From Candidatus Gallacutalibacter stercoravium (lineage in GTDB: Bacteria > Bacillota > Clostridia > Oscillospirales > Acutalibacteraceae): 64,000 nt of DNA. The notes below the pieces were generated by a model that was not told where the DNA came from, ran no database searches, and saw only the letters and a program-made list of their open reading frames with translations. Position numbers and translations under genes: made by a program. Position 1 is the first letter of the stretch. Each line of letters starts with the position of its first letter. Shown here piece after piece: positions 6,906 through 16,214 of this stretch. Where the stretch lies: positions 1 through 64,000 of the forward strand of contig DVJE01000044.1 in assembly GCA_018716975.1 (NCBI GenBank), written 5' to 3'.

Positions 6906-8051
6906 TTACATCACCTTGCGGAACAGCTCTTTCAGATCCTCCACGCTGGTATCCCGCGGGTTGCCAGGGCAGCAGGCGTCGGCATAGGCCGACTCGGCCA
7001 AAAAGTGCAGATCCTCTTCCTTAATGGCCTCCAGCTTGGTGGGGATGCCCACATCTACCGACAGCTGGCGTACCGCGTCCACAGCCGCGCGGCGGTACAC
7101 CGCAACCGGCATATCGTCCACATTGGCAACGCCCATGGCGCGGGCTATTTCTTTATACTTTTCGCCGGTGTATTCGGCATTATACTCCATTACAATGGGC
7201 AACATCATGGCGCAGGCCACGCCGTGGGGGGTGTCATACACGGCGCCCAGGGTGTGGGCCATAGAATGAGCGATGCCCAGTCCCACGTTGGAGAAGCCCA
7301 TACCGGCAATATATTGAGCCAGGGCCATGCCCTCGCGGCCTTCTTGGGTGTTGGCCACCGCGCCGCGCAGGTTTTTAGAAATGAGGGAGATGGCTTTCAG
7401 GTGGAACATATCGGTCATTTCCCAAGCAGCCTTGGTGGTGTAACCCTCAATGGCGTGGGTCAATGCGTCCATACCGGTGGATGCGGTCAGCTTAGCAGGC
7501 ATAGATGCCATCATCTCGGGATCCACAACCGCCACAACGGGCATATCGTGGGGATCCACGCACACAAATTTGCGCTTGCGCTCTACGTCGGTGATCACGT
7601 AGTTAATGGTAACCTCTGCCGCGGTACCCGCTGTGGTGGGAACGGCGATGATGGGCACGCAGGGCTTTTTCGTAGCCGCGGTGCCTTCTAGGCTACGCAC
7701 GTCGGCAAACTCCGGGTTAGCCACAATAATACCGATGGCCTTGGCGGTATCCATAGAGGAACCGCCGCCGATGGCTACGATGTAATCAGCACCGGATGCC
7801 TTTAGAGCCTCAACGCCGTGCTGCACGTTTTCTATGGTGGGGTTGGCCTTTATGTCGGAATACATTTCATAGGGGATGCCCGCTTCTTCCAATACGGCGG
7901 TTACCTTCCCCGTAACCCCAAATTTTATCAGATCCGGGTCGGAGCACACAAACGCCTTGCGGTAGCCCCGGGCCGCCGACTCTGTGGCAATCTCTTTGAT
8001 AGCCCCTGCGCCATGATAAGACGTTTCATTGAGCATAATGCGATTAGCCAT
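6906..8051 (-). CDS. fucO: iron-dependent alcohol dehydrogenase, lactaldehyde reductase type
   Basis: A 381-residue NAD-linked group III alcohol dehydrogenase with close residue-level resemblance to E. coli FucO: the MANRI/LNET start, IGGGS nucleotide loop, VPTTAGTAAEVTINYV, KFVCVDPHDMP, and the metal-site segments GMDALTHAIEGY and IAHSMAHTLGAVYDTPHG, whose Asp and three His match the iron ligands. FucO reduces L-lactaldehyde to 1,2-propanediol. No fucose or rhamnose genes are adjacent, so a broader fermentative aldehyde reductase is also possible. The start at 8051 follows AAAAGGAGTG; a longer frame to 8174 is rejected. A palindrome lies at the promoter. Confidence 0.9.
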   Translation of the reverse strand: MANRIMLNETSYHGAGAIKEIATESAARGYRKAFVCSDPDLIKFGVTGKVTAVLEEAGIPYEMYSDIKANPTIENVQHGVEALKASGADYIVAIGGGSSMDTAKAIGIIVANPEFADVRSLEGTAATKKPCVPIIAVPTTAGTAAEVTINYVITDVERKRKFVCVDPHDMPVVAVVDPEMMASMPAKLTASTGMDALTHAIEGYTTKAAWEMTDMFHLKAISLISKNLRGAVANTQEGREGMALAQYIAGMGFSNVGLGIAHSMAHTLGAVYDTPHGVACAMMLPIVMEYNAEYTGEKYKEIARAMGVANVDDMPVAVYRRAAVDAVRQLSVDVGIPTKLEAIKEEDLHFLAESAYADACCPGNPRDTSVEDLKELFRKVM

Positions 8052-8160
8052 GATTGAACACTCCTTTTTCTTCATTACAATTTGATGGGATCGCCGCCGG
8101 ACAGCCAGACAACCGGCACGAACCCAATCGGGAAACGCTGCGCGTCCCCTGCTAAGAGGT

Positions 8161-8206
8161 ATTATAGCACACATTACGGTGCGGTTTATAACGAAATCGT
8201 TACAAA
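8161..8206 (-). promoter_or_regulatory. fucO promoter with palindromic operator near -41.5
   Basis: On the minus strand a perfect TATAAT (8166-8161) has no recognisable -35 box. Upstream is TTTATAACGA-AA-TCGTTACAAA (8185-8206), a 10-bp inverted repeat with one mismatch and a perfect TAACGA/TCGTTA core (8189-8202). With the start site near 8154 its centre falls at about -41.5, pointing to an activator site. The regulator is unknown. Confidence 0.5.
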
Positions 8207-8369
8207 ATGAAAAAACTTTTTGCTTTTTTCATGCGAAAGGTGCAAAAGCGCCAAACACAACACGATTGCGCCGCTCCTTTGTTTTTTAAAGCGCGCCATG
8301 GTATAGCATCTCTTGCTAGTATTAAAATAAAGATTTTGTTAAATTTAACCGGGAGTTTATGCCAGGCAA

Positions 8370-8398
8370 TTGTCATTTGTTTTTAAACCACGTATAAT
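8370..8398 (+). promoter_or_regulatory. sigma-A-type promoter of the glycosyltransferase gene
   Basis: TTGTCA (8370-8375), a 17-base spacer and TATAAT (8393-8398) lie about 70 bases before the start at 8468. Confidence 0.7.
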
Positions 8399-8467
8399 AA
8401 AAGCTGGCACACCGCGCACTTTGGCGGCGACGCGGTTGCGAATTTTTAAAAGAAAGGCGGGCCCCCA

Positions 8468-9994
8468 GTGGAGCAAGCGAATCCGGCCCAACCTCGCGGC
8501 GGATCCTTTGATCGGTTCCTTAACCGTTTTGTAAGCGGCGGCCTGCGGCCTTACCTGTGGTTGGGGCTGCTGTTTTTCGCCTGTGCACTGCTGCAGCCCC
8601 TTACTGGGCTGCTTAGCGCGCGGGAGATTCAAATTTATCTAGCCCTGCTGGTGGGGGGCGCTCTGGCTTGGGGCGGCTGCGCTTTGTATTACCGCAGGCT
8701 TACCTATCGTCAGGCGGTTTGTTTGATTGTGCTGTTGGGGTTGCTTATGCGCCTGGGATATGTGATGTACAGTCCTGCCCAGCTGCGCCAGCACGACTTT
8801 TACGACTCCAACGGGCATTTAAGCTATATCATGAACTTTGTAAACGGGGGCGGTTTGCCCGATTCCAACGAGTGGCAGTATTACCATCCCCCGCTGCATC
8901 ACTTCATCTTTTCGTTGTTTGTGCGGTTCTTCCATTTGTTGGGGCGCACCGAAACCACGGCGCTATGTGAATCGCTGCAATACATATCGGGCTTTTATTC
9001 GGCGGCTATGATGGTGGTTGTCTGGCGCTTTTTGTGCATCAGCGGCATCGGCCGGCGGGCTACCCTAGCCGCTATGGCGGTGTTTTGCCTGCACCCCACA
9101 TTTTATGTGATGGGCGGCAGCATGAACAACGACGATCTCATGTTGCTGCTGTTTTTCTCTTCTCTGCTGTATTTGCTGCGCTGGTATCAAAATCCCGGCT
9201 GGAAAAATTCCTTGCTGTTGGGGGTATGTATCGGTTGCGCTATGATGGCCAAAACCTCTGCGGCCCTGTTGGCCCCCGTGGCCGCTGTGGTATTTTTGAT
9301 AAAGCTATGCCAGTTGTGGCGGCAGCGCGGCGGGTTGCGGGGCGTGCTGCCTATTGTGGGCCGGTTGGCTGCCTTTGGGGCGGTGAGCCTGCCGTTGGGG
9401 CTGTGGTACCCGATACGCAATCTGATAGCCTTTGGCCAACCGCTGGGCTATGTGGCCAAAATCGGGGAGGACGCCGCCATCTACTGCGGCCGGGTGCCTT
9501 TGCTTTACCGGTTGCTGCCTTTTGTAAGCGACGCCTGGCAGGGCCAACTTTACTGCGATCCCTTTGAGGATTACAACATTGCGGCCTATTTGGCGCGCTG
9601 CTCGGTATTCGGCGAGTCGGGCTACCAGGGCGTGGACGTACAAGCCGCGCTGTTGCTGTCGGCCAATGTGTGCCTTATTCTGATTTCTTTGGCGGCCATG
9701 ATCTATGTGTTGCTGCGCCAGCGGGGAGAAAAAACTTTTGCTGTGCGCCTCATTATGGCCCTCACCTGGGCTACCCAAGTGGGATCCCACCTGATTATGA
9801 ACTTACAGTATCCCTACGGCTGCACCATGGACTTTCGCTATCTGGTGCCCACCGTGCTAACCGGCGCGGTATTCTTGGGCATGGCGGGTGCACGCCTGCG
9901 GTCAAAGGGAAAATTATTACCCTATTACGCCATCAATTGCTTTATCGCCTTGTTTTGCCTGGCGGGCATATGGATGTATCTATTTGCTGCATAA
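8468..9994 (+). CDS. membrane glycosyltransferase, GT39/PMT-like
   Basis: A 508-residue polytopic protein with about ten to twelve membrane segments. The first large extracytoplasmic loop carries acidic and His motifs ([11 protein letters not shown] and YYHPPLHH), as in polyprenyl-phosphate-sugar-dependent GT-C enzymes of the GT39/ArnT type, where the loop acid is catalytic. The GGSMNNDD segment also fits this group. Such enzymes move a sugar from a lipid carrier to a protein, lipid or polysaccharide outside the membrane. The acceptor cannot be told from sequence. The start is GTG 8468. An FAD enzyme starts 74 bases downstream, probably in the same transcript. Confidence 0.8.
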   Translation: MEQANPAQPRGGSFDRFLNRFVSGGLRPYLWLGLLFFACALLQPLTGLLSAREIQIYLALLVGGALAWGGCALYYRRLTYRQAVCLIVLLGLLMRLGYVMYSPAQLRQHDFYDSNGHLSYIMNFVNGGGLPDSNEWQYYHPPLHHFIFSLFVRFFHLLGRTETTALCESLQYISGFYSAAMMVVVWRFLCISGIGRRATLAAMAVFCLHPTFYVMGGSMNNDDLMLLLFFSSLLYLLRWYQNPGWKNSLLLGVCIGCAMMAKTSAALLAPVAAVVFLIKLCQLWRQRGGLRGVLPIVGRLAAFGAVSLPLGLWYPIRNLIAFGQPLGYVAKIGEDAAIYCGRVPLLYRLLPFVSDAWQGQLYCDPFEDYNIAAYLARCSVFGESGYQGVDVQAALLLSANVCLILISLAAMIYVLLRQRGEKTFAVRLIMALTWATQVGSHLIMNLQYPYGCTMDFRYLVPTVLTGAVFLGMAGARLRSKGKLLPYYAINCFIALFCLAGIWMYLFAA

Positions 9995-10068
9995 CCGGCA
10001 GCTGGGCACTTTGCAACGCAACAAAACTCTCAGCGCGGCGGTATCCCGCGTGGAAAGGCGGCGTTTTT

Positions 10069-11634
10069 ATGGAATCCAACAAGCAAACAGATAGTCAAGC
10101 GGCTGTTCAAACAGCTGTTCAAACGGCCATTATTATCGGCGCGGGCCCGGCCGGGCTAACGGCGGCCTACGAGCTGCTGAAAAAAACGAAAATCCGGCCG
10201 GTCATTTATGAAGCGGATGAAGAGATCGGCGGCATCTCCCGCACCAAGGAATACAAGGGCAACCGCATGGATATCGGCGGCCACCGTTTTTTCTCTAAAT
10301 CCGACAGGGTCACCAACTTTTGGAATGAAATTATGCCAACGGAAAACCCCGCCGCCGGGATTTCGCCCAACAGCACCGATCTATTGTTTCTGGTGCGCCA
10401 CCGCCTATCGCGCATTTTATACCTGCGCCGCTTTTTTGATTATCCCGTATCGCTCAATGGCGACACCATCCGCGGCCTTGGATTGAAACGTTTAATGAAA
10501 ATCGGTTTCAGCTACCTGGGTGTGTGTCTGCGCCCGGTAAAAAATGTGGATTCATTAGAGCAGTTTTTTATCAGCCGCTTTGGCAAAGAGCTTTATGAAA
10601 CCTTTTTTAAAGATTACACCGAAAAGGTGTGGGGGGTGCCCTGCTCCCAAATCAGCCCCGACTGGGGCGCTCAGCGGGTAAAGGGGCTTTCGGTGTCTAA
10701 GGCGCTGCTGCATGCTTTGGCCAAACCCTTTACCGCCAAAAGCCAAGTAAACGGCAAAAAGGTGGAAACCAGCCTGATTGAGCGCTTTTCTTATCCCAAA
10801 TACGGCCCAGGCCAGCTTTGGGAAGAGGTTGCCCGGCGCGTGGTGGAGATGGGCGGCGAAATCCACTTGGGCTGCCGGGTGACCGGCGTGGCGTGCCAAG
10901 AGGGCCGGATAAACGCCGTCACGGTGACCGATAAGCAGGGGCAATCCCGCCAGGTGTGCGGAGACTATTTCTTTTCCACCATGCCGGTGGCGGATTTGGT
11001 GGCTGCCATGGGCCCGGCTGTGCCCGGCAATGTGCGGCAGGTAGCTAGCGGCTTGGTTTACCGCGACTTTATGACGGTGGGGCTGCTGCTAAAAAGCTTG
11101 GCCCTCACCGATCCACGCGCCCCGGATGGGCGGGTGTTGGACGATTGGATTTATGTGCAAGAAAAGGATGTGAAGGTGGGCCGGTTGCAAATCTTTAACA
11201 ACTGGAGTCCCTACATGGTTCAGGATCCCAACACCGTCTTTTTAGGACTGGAATATTTCTGCAACGAGGGCGACGAAATGTGGACTATGGCGGACGGCGA
11301 TTTTATCGCCATGGCCCAGGCCGAGCTGGAAAAACTGGGGGTTATACGGCGGGATCAGGTGCTGGACGCCACCCTCATCCGCATGCCAAAGGCCTACCCA
11401 GCCTACTTTGGCAGCTACGGCCGCTTTGACGAGATTCGACGTTTTACCGATGGTTTTGCCAACCTGTTTTTGATTGGGCGCAACGGCCAGCACCGCTACA
11501 ACAATATGGATCACTCTATGCTCACCGCCATGGAGGCGGTGGACGCCGTCGCCGCCGGCCGCCCGCAGGATAAAGCGGCGGTTTGGGCTGTGAACACCGA
11601 AAAAGATTACCACGAGGAAGGCAAGAATGCCTGA
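10069..11634 (+). CDS. FAD/NAD(P)-dependent oxidoreductase, UDP-galactopyranose mutase-like
   Basis: The start is ATG 10069 (GAAAGGCGG upstream), giving 521 residues; the frame extends back to 9670 but overlaps the previous gene. [15 protein letters not shown] dinucleotide-binding loop near the N-terminus is followed by [16 protein letters not shown], a segment typical of the protoporphyrinogen-oxidase/UDP-galactopyranose-mutase-like branch of the amine oxidase superfamily. The C-terminal [19 protein letters not shown] is the second FAD-contact region. The family often sits in surface-polysaccharide loci, and pairing with a GT39-like transferase fits that. The substrate is not predictable. 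A short Gln/Ala-Val repeat (AVQTAVQTA) precedes the FAD loop. Confidence 0.82.
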   Translation: MESNKQTDSQAAVQTAVQTAIIIGAGPAGLTAAYELLKKTKIRPVIYEADEEIGGISRTKEYKGNRMDIGGHRFFSKSDRVTNFWNEIMPTENPAAGISPNSTDLLFLVRHRLSRILYLRRFFDYPVSLNGDTIRGLGLKRLMKIGFSYLGVCLRPVKNVDSLEQFFISRFGKELYETFFKDYTEKVWGVPCSQISPDWGAQRVKGLSVSKALLHALAKPFTAKSQVNGKKVETSLIERFSYPKYGPGQLWEEVARRVVEMGGEIHLGCRVTGVACQEGRINAVTVTDKQGQSRQVCGDYFFSTMPVADLVAAMGPAVPGNVRQVASGLVYRDFMTVGLLLKSLALTDPRAPDGRVLDDWIYVQEKDVKVGRLQIFNNWSPYMVQDPNTVFLGLEYFCNEGDEMWTMADGDFIAMAQAELEKLGVIRRDQVLDATLIRMPKAYPAYFGSYGRFDEIRRFTDGFANLFLIGRNGQHRYNNMDHSMLTAMEAVDAVAAGRPQDKAAVWAVNTEKDYHEEGKNA

Positions 11635-11717
11635 TGGCTTTTTGTTTATCCTCTTATCCTTCCAATTTTAAATGCCGAACAGGCATTTCGTAGGTATTAC
11701 CATAAGGAGGCTTAGCC

Positions 11718-12890
11718 TTGAACCCCGATCAAAACCCCAATACACAGGAAAAGCGCGAAATTTATTTAGACAACAGCGCCACCACCCGGGTATGCCCCGA
11801 GGCGGTGGCAAAAATAACCGAAATGCTCACCGAAAATTACGGCAACCCCTCTTCGCTGCACGCCAAAGGATTGCAGGCCCAGCGGGAGCTGGAATCCGCC
11901 CGCCAGGCGGTGGCCGGCGCGTTGGACGTTATGCCCAAAGAAATCTATTTTACCTCCGGTGGAACTGAGGCCAACAACCTGGCTTTGTTTGGCGCGGCCA
12001 AAGCGGGGAGCCGGCGGGGTAAGCGCATTGTTTCCACCGCCATTGAGCACCCCTCCGTGCTGGAGCCCTTGGCCCGGCTGGAAAAGGAGGGCTTTGAGGT
12101 GGTGCTGCTTCAGCCCGACAGCGGCGGCTTTATCCCTGAAGAAAGCATTTATCAGGCGGTCAATGAGCAAACCGTGCTGGTGAGCCTGATGGCTGTAAAC
12201 AATGAGGTGGGCTCCATCCAGCCATGGAAGGCGGCGCGGCGGGCCATCGATCGGGTGCACGCCCCAGCTCTGCTGCATGTAGACGCGGTGCAGGCCTTTG
12301 GCAAGCTGCCCCTCTTTCCGGGGCGCGACGGGGTAGATCTGATGACGGTGAGCGCCCACAAGATCCACGGCCCCAAGGGGGCGGGGGCGCTGTATGTATC
12401 ACAAAAGACCCATCTGCAGCCCCGCGTTTTTGGAGGAGGACAAGAGCGCAATCTGCGTTCCGGCACCGAGGCTCTGCCCGCCATCGCGGGTTTTGGGGCC
12501 GCTGTGCGCGCCCTGCCCGGCATTCGCCAAACCGAAGAGCAAGTCGCTTCTCTTTGCGCGCTTTGCAAAGAGAAGCTGCTGGCCATTCCCGGCGTGGAGC
12601 TCAATTCCCCCGCGCAGGGCGGGTTGCCCTATTTGGTGAATTTCTCTGCCCGTGGGCTGCGCAGCGAAACCCTGCTGCACTTTTTAGAAAACCTGGGGGT
12701 GTATGTATCCAGCGGGTCGGCCTGCGCCAAAGGCAAGCAAAGCCATGTGCTCACAGCTATGGGCCTGCCGCGTGAGCGGGTGCAATCGGCCATACGGGTA
12801 AGCTTTAGCCGTTATAACACCCCGCAAGATGTGGACGCCCTGGCCCAGGGGGTGGCCCAGGGAATGGCCACCCTTGCCCGCAGCAGATAA
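11718..12890 (+). CDS. cysteine desulfurase, NifS/IscS type, dedicated to ThiI
   Basis: A 390-residue PLP enzyme that takes sulfur from cysteine as a protein persulfide. Visible hallmarks are IYLDNSATT at the start, the TSGGTEANN phosphate-binding loop, HVDAVQAFGKL, the PLP-lysine motif SAHKIHGPKG and the catalytic cysteine in SSGSACAKGK. The start is TTG 11718, seven bases after AAGGAGG. thiI follows 53 bases downstream, the usual arrangement of a desulfurase that feeds tRNA 4-thiouridine synthesis rather than iron-sulfur assembly. No scaffold gene (iscU/sufU) is nearby, which supports that view. Confidence 0.93.
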   Translation: MNPDQNPNTQEKREIYLDNSATTRVCPEAVAKITEMLTENYGNPSSLHAKGLQAQRELESARQAVAGALDVMPKEIYFTSGGTEANNLALFGAAKAGSRRGKRIVSTAIEHPSVLEPLARLEKEGFEVVLLQPDSGGFIPEESIYQAVNEQTVLVSLMAVNNEVGSIQPWKAARRAIDRVHAPALLHVDAVQAFGKLPLFPGRDGVDLMTVSAHKIHGPKGAGALYVSQKTHLQPRVFGGGQERNLRSGTEALPAIAGFGAAVRALPGIRQTEEQVASLCALCKEKLLAIPGVELNSPAQGGLPYLVNFSARGLRSETLLHFLENLGVYVSSGSACAKGKQSHVLTAMGLPRERVQSAIRVSFSRYNTPQDVDALAQGVAQGMATLARSR

Positions 12891-12943
12891 CAGCGGCCGC
12901 AACGAAATGGATAGAACATTGGGAAAGGTATGATAGAAACACT

Positions 12944-14161
12944 ATGATGGATAGAATCAATCCGGCGGCCCAAGCGGCCCAGAAAGAATTAATTTTAATC
13001 AAGGTGGGGGAGCTGGCCTTAAAGGGGCTCAACCGCCGTACTTTTGAAGATGTGTTGATGAAAAACCTGCGCCGCCGGTTGGCGCCTTTGGGCCGGTTTG
13101 AGGTGCGCGCCGCCCAGTCCACCATCACTGTAACCCCGTTGGACGCCGATGCAGATTTGCACAAGGCTGCCCAGCGCGTGGCCCAGGTGTTTGGTATTGC
13201 TGCTTTCAGCCGGGCGGGGATGTGTGAAAAGGACTTGGAGGATATTCAGCGCACAGCGGCGGAATATCTGGCCCCTCAGTTGGAACAGGTGTCTAGCTTT
13301 AAAGTGGAGGCCAAGCGGTCAGACAAAAGCTTTCCCTTAAAATCCCCCGCCATCTGCGAACAGGTGGGCGGTTATCTGCTGGATCGCTTCCCCCATCTGC
13401 ACGTGGATGTGCACCAGCCCGAATTAACGGTGATGGTAGAGGTACGGGATTTTGGCGCCTACGTGCATGGCCAGGCCTTGCGGGGTGCAGGCGGCATTCC
13501 GGTGGGCACAGGCGGCAAGGCCGCTGTGCTGATTTCCGGCGGCATCGACAGCCCCGTGGCCGCCTGGATGATGGCCAAGCGGGGTCTGGAACTGCACGCC
13601 GTGCACTTTGCCAGCCCTCCCTATACCAGCGAACGAGCAGAAGACAAGGTGCACCGCCTGCTGCGCCAGGTGGCGGCCTATAGCGGACGCATTGCCCTGC
13701 ACACGGTGCCTTTTACCCATATTCAGGAAGAAATCCGCAACCGGTGCCCCGAGGAGCTGTTTACCATCCTCATGCGCCGTATGATGATGCGCCTGGCGCA
13801 ACGGGTGGCCGGGCAAACCGGTTGCTCTGCTCTGATTACCGGTGAAAGCCTGGGCCAGGTGGCCAGCCAGACGGTGCAGGCCGTCGCCTGCACCGACGCG
13901 GTGTGCACTATGCCGGTGTTGCGGCCCCTGATAGGCATGGATAAAGAAGAAATTATCGCCATCGCCCGCAAAATTAACACCTTTGATATTTCCATCGAGC
14001 CCTATGAGGATTGCTGCACGGTATTTACGCCCCGGCATCCCCGCACCCGGCCGGTGCTCAAATTTGTGGAGCTGGCCGAGCAGGCGCTTGACATCCCCGC
14101 GCTGGAGGAAGAAGCCCTTGCCGGGGTGCGCAGCCTGCGCCTGAGTTACGAGGAGGGCTAA
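12944..14161 (+). CDS. thiI: tRNA 4-thiouridine synthase ThiI
   Basis: A 405-residue ThiI. It has an N-terminal ferredoxin-like/THUMP region (about 1-165), then the PP-loop LISGGIDSPVAAWMM and the ITGESLGQVASQT segment of the adenylation domain. It ends without a C-terminal rhodanese domain, as in Bacillus-type short ThiI, so the persulfide must come directly from the partner desulfurase. That enzyme is the upstream gene. It makes s4U at position 8 of tRNA and may also supply thiamine sulfur. ATG 12944 and ATG 12947 are both possible starts; the ribosome site (GGGAAAGG) is unusually far away. Confidence 0.95.
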   Translation: MMDRINPAAQAAQKELILIKVGELALKGLNRRTFEDVLMKNLRRRLAPLGRFEVRAAQSTITVTPLDADADLHKAAQRVAQVFGIAAFSRAGMCEKDLEDIQRTAAEYLAPQLEQVSSFKVEAKRSDKSFPLKSPAICEQVGGYLLDRFPHLHVDVHQPELTVMVEVRDFGAYVHGQALRGAGGIPVGTGGKAAVLISGGIDSPVAAWMMAKRGLELHAVHFASPPYTSERAEDKVHRLLRQVAAYSGRIALHTVPFTHIQEEIRNRCPEELFTILMRRMMMRLAQRVAGQTGCSALITGESLGQVASQTVQAVACTDAVCTMPVLRPLIGMDKEEIIAIARKINTFDISIEPYEDCCTVFTPRHPRTRPVLKFVELAEQALDIPALEEEALAGVRSLRLSYEEG

Positions 14162-14227
14162 CTTTTTCGGTTCTTTTGCATTCGGCCGTTCCGGCCCAAT
14201 GCCGCCGGAGCAGAACAGGAGGTTTCC

Positions 14228-15310
14228 ATGGCAAAGCATTATCAAGACAAAAACCGCCGGATCGAGGGGGCACCCCTTGAAAGCGCCGCCGCTGTGGCCG
14301 ATGGGCAGCGCGCCGGCAAAAAGAAGAGGAAAAAAAGCTTTTGGCAGCGCACTTTCCCTTGCAAAGGGGACAGCGCCGGCCAAGTAATCCTCAAGCTGCT
14401 CACCATTATCGCTTTTTTGGTGTTTCTTATTTCGGCGGGGGTGCTGCTGTATCAGGGGGTGCTGCTGCCCGGCCTGAACGAAAAAAAGGCGCAAGAGCTG
14501 CGCAGTATATACACCCAGGCCCAAGAGGAAACCGTTTCACAGGAACCCGGAGAAGACGGCGTGCTGCCTAAATTTGAGCCGCTGCTGGAGGTTAATGCCG
14601 ATATCAAAGGCTGGCTTACCATCCCCAACACAGTGATTGATTACCCGGTGCTGCAACCCGCGCCGGGCGTGGATCCGGAATATTACCTATACCGGGATTA
14701 TACCGGGCAAGACAACAACCACGGCAGTATTTTTATCGACGCCGCCAGCTCCGAGGGCACCGAATCGAAAAATATTATTTTGCACGGCCACCATATGCGG
14801 GACGGGCAGATGTTTAACAACATCATGAAATACTGCGATTACGACTTTTACCGCACCACGCCGGTTTTCACCTTCGATAGCCTGCATGAAGAGGCGCAGT
14901 GGAAGGTGGTTGCCGTGTTTAAAGCCAATGTGCTGGCCAGCCAGGGGGAACCCTTCGCTTACCTGCGGGGCAGCTTTGCTGACGATTCCGATTTCTTAAA
15001 TTATGTCTATCAGGTGCGGGAGCGCTCCATCATCGATACCGGCGTTACCGTCAATGAAGACGACCAGCTGATCACCCTCTCCACCTGCTCTTATGAGTTT
15101 GACGACTTCCGCACCGTGGTAGTGGCCCGCAAGGTGCGCCCCGGGGAAGACGCCCAGGTGGATACCTCCGGGGCCGCTTATAACCCCAATCCGCTGTACC
15201 CCGACATTTGGTACGAAACTTATGGCGGCACGGCGCCGGAACTCACCAGCTTTGAAGAGGCCCTAGCAGCTGGGCAAATCAGCTGGTACGACGGCGCGCT
15301 GGCCCCTTGA
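14228..15310 (+). CDS. srtB: class B sortase
   Basis: A 360-residue transpeptidase. It has a Lys-rich cytoplasmic N-terminus, one membrane helix (about 57-78) and an extracellular catalytic domain. The catalytic triad is visible: His in ILHGHHMRDG, Cys in TLSTCSYEF and Arg in DDFRTVVVAR. The TLSTC form and the insert between His and Cys are class B features. SrtB enzymes fix haem-uptake proteins or pilins to peptidoglycan. No substrate with a sorting signal lies in this window. A 55-base gap to the membrane-anchored CinA-like gene suggests a shared transcript. The symbol reflects class, not proven function. Confidence 0.9.
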   Translation: MAKHYQDKNRRIEGAPLESAAAVADGQRAGKKKRKKSFWQRTFPCKGDSAGQVILKLLTIIAFLVFLISAGVLLYQGVLLPGLNEKKAQELRSIYTQAQEETVSQEPGEDGVLPKFEPLLEVNADIKGWLTIPNTVIDYPVLQPAPGVDPEYYLYRDYTGQDNNHGSIFIDAASSEGTESKNIILHGHHMRDGQMFNNIMKYCDYDFYRTTPVFTFDSLHEEAQWKVVAVFKANVLASQGEPFAYLRGSFADDSDFLNYVYQVRERSIIDTGVTVNEDDQLITLSTCSYEFDDFRTVVVARKVRPGEDAQVDTSGAAYNPNPLYPDIWYETYGGTAPELTSFEEALAAGQISWYDGALAP

Positions 15311-15365
15311 GCCGGCGCCGCCTTGAGGAATGACGGCTAATCGCCAAAGAAGGGAGAACAAGGGC

Positions 15366-16073
15366 TTGGAGTATGAGCTGATTTTTTACTTAGCCCGCAA
15401 AACCGCCGCTTGCCAAGATCGGCTGGCGGCAATACTTACAGCCGCTGGGCTGACCCCAGGCACAGCTGCCGCTGCCACCGGTGCGCGGGAGCTGGGCTAC
15501 GCTTTGGCCTCGGCGGTGCAACGAGGCAATCTGGTGCTGCTGGTGGGCGGCCTTTCCCGCGCGGATGGGCAAAACGTACTGCGGGTATTGGCGGGCGCGC
15601 TGGGGTTGGATCTGGTGTTGCACAGGGGCCAGCTGACTTTGCGGGGCGCTCACCGCTTGGATCCCCCGCAGCAGACCGATCTGCCGCCGGGCTGTATTGT
15701 GGAAAGCGGACGGCAAAGCATTGTGCTGCTGCCCGATGACCCCGACATGATCGCCTATATGATGGAAAACAGCGGCTTAGCCTACTTGCGGCGTAAATAT
15801 GGGTTGCTTCCCGCGCCCTCCCCTGTGCAGCAGGAGCAACAAGCCCTGCGCCGCCTTGGGCGGGAGGTGCCCGCCCATCTTCCCTTAGAGCTTGCTGCCC
15901 GCAGCGGCCAGGGAAATGAAAAGCGGCGCATACGTCCCTCCGGCCGGCGGCGCCTTGGGTGGGCTTTGGGCATATTGGCCGCCGTGCTGGTTTTGTCTTT
16001 CTTGGCAGGATTGTACTTATGGCAGCAGGGATTGTTGCCTTCATGGCTGCGGGCTTTACTGCCCCCTCGTTAA
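15366..16073 (+). CDS. membrane-anchored CinA/MoCF-like protein
   Basis: The best start is TTG 15366 with AGGGAG nine bases upstream; ATG 15330 is in frame but crowded by its ribosome site. The first 140 residues fit the molybdopterin-binding (MoCF/CinA N-terminal) fold: a TGARELGYAL helix, the LVLLVGGLSRADG strand-loop matching CinA's GGLGPT loop, and later LPPGCIVESGRQSIVLLP-type and YLRRKYGL segments equivalent to the end of that domain. A basic linker (EKRRIRPSGRRR) leads to one C-terminal membrane helix (about 25 residues), leaving the domain in the cytoplasm. CinA C-terminal deamidase is absent. The role is unknown. Confidence 0.65.
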   Translation: MEYELIFYLARKTAACQDRLAAILTAAGLTPGTAAAATGARELGYALASAVQRGNLVLLVGGLSRADGQNVLRVLAGALGLDLVLHRGQLTLRGAHRLDPPQQTDLPPGCIVESGRQSIVLLPDDPDMIAYMMENSGLAYLRRKYGLLPAPSPVQQEQQALRRLGREVPAHLPLELAARSGQGNEKRRIRPSGRRRLGWALGILAAVLVLSFLAGLYLWQQGLLPSWLRALLPPR

Positions 16074-16214
16074 GCGCGTTATGCACCGAGTTTTCCACCA
16101 TTTACACACGAGTTGTTGAAAATATGCGGGGTTGCAATAGATTTTGCATCGCTACCGGCAATCCCTATTCGATTTATCGGCTTACCGGCTAAAACGGCAA
16201 AAGGAGCGTACCTT

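Noticed and set aside
6888-7691. 267-residue plus-strand open frame
   Set aside because: It is antisense to the fucO-like gene, rich in His and Gly as complementary frames of GC-rich genes are, and has no ribosome site.
9670-10068. N-terminal extension of the FAD oxidoreductase
   Set aside because: It overlaps the glycosyltransferase gene in another frame; the FAD loop lies shortly after ATG 10069, which has a good ribosome site.
13424-14524. 366-residue minus-strand open frame
   Set aside because: It lies opposite thiI, whose motifs are unmistakable, and shows no recognisable domain.
14228-15310. Sortase as part of a pilus locus
   Set aside because: No LPxTG- or NPQTN-type sorting-signal protein or pilin lies nearby.
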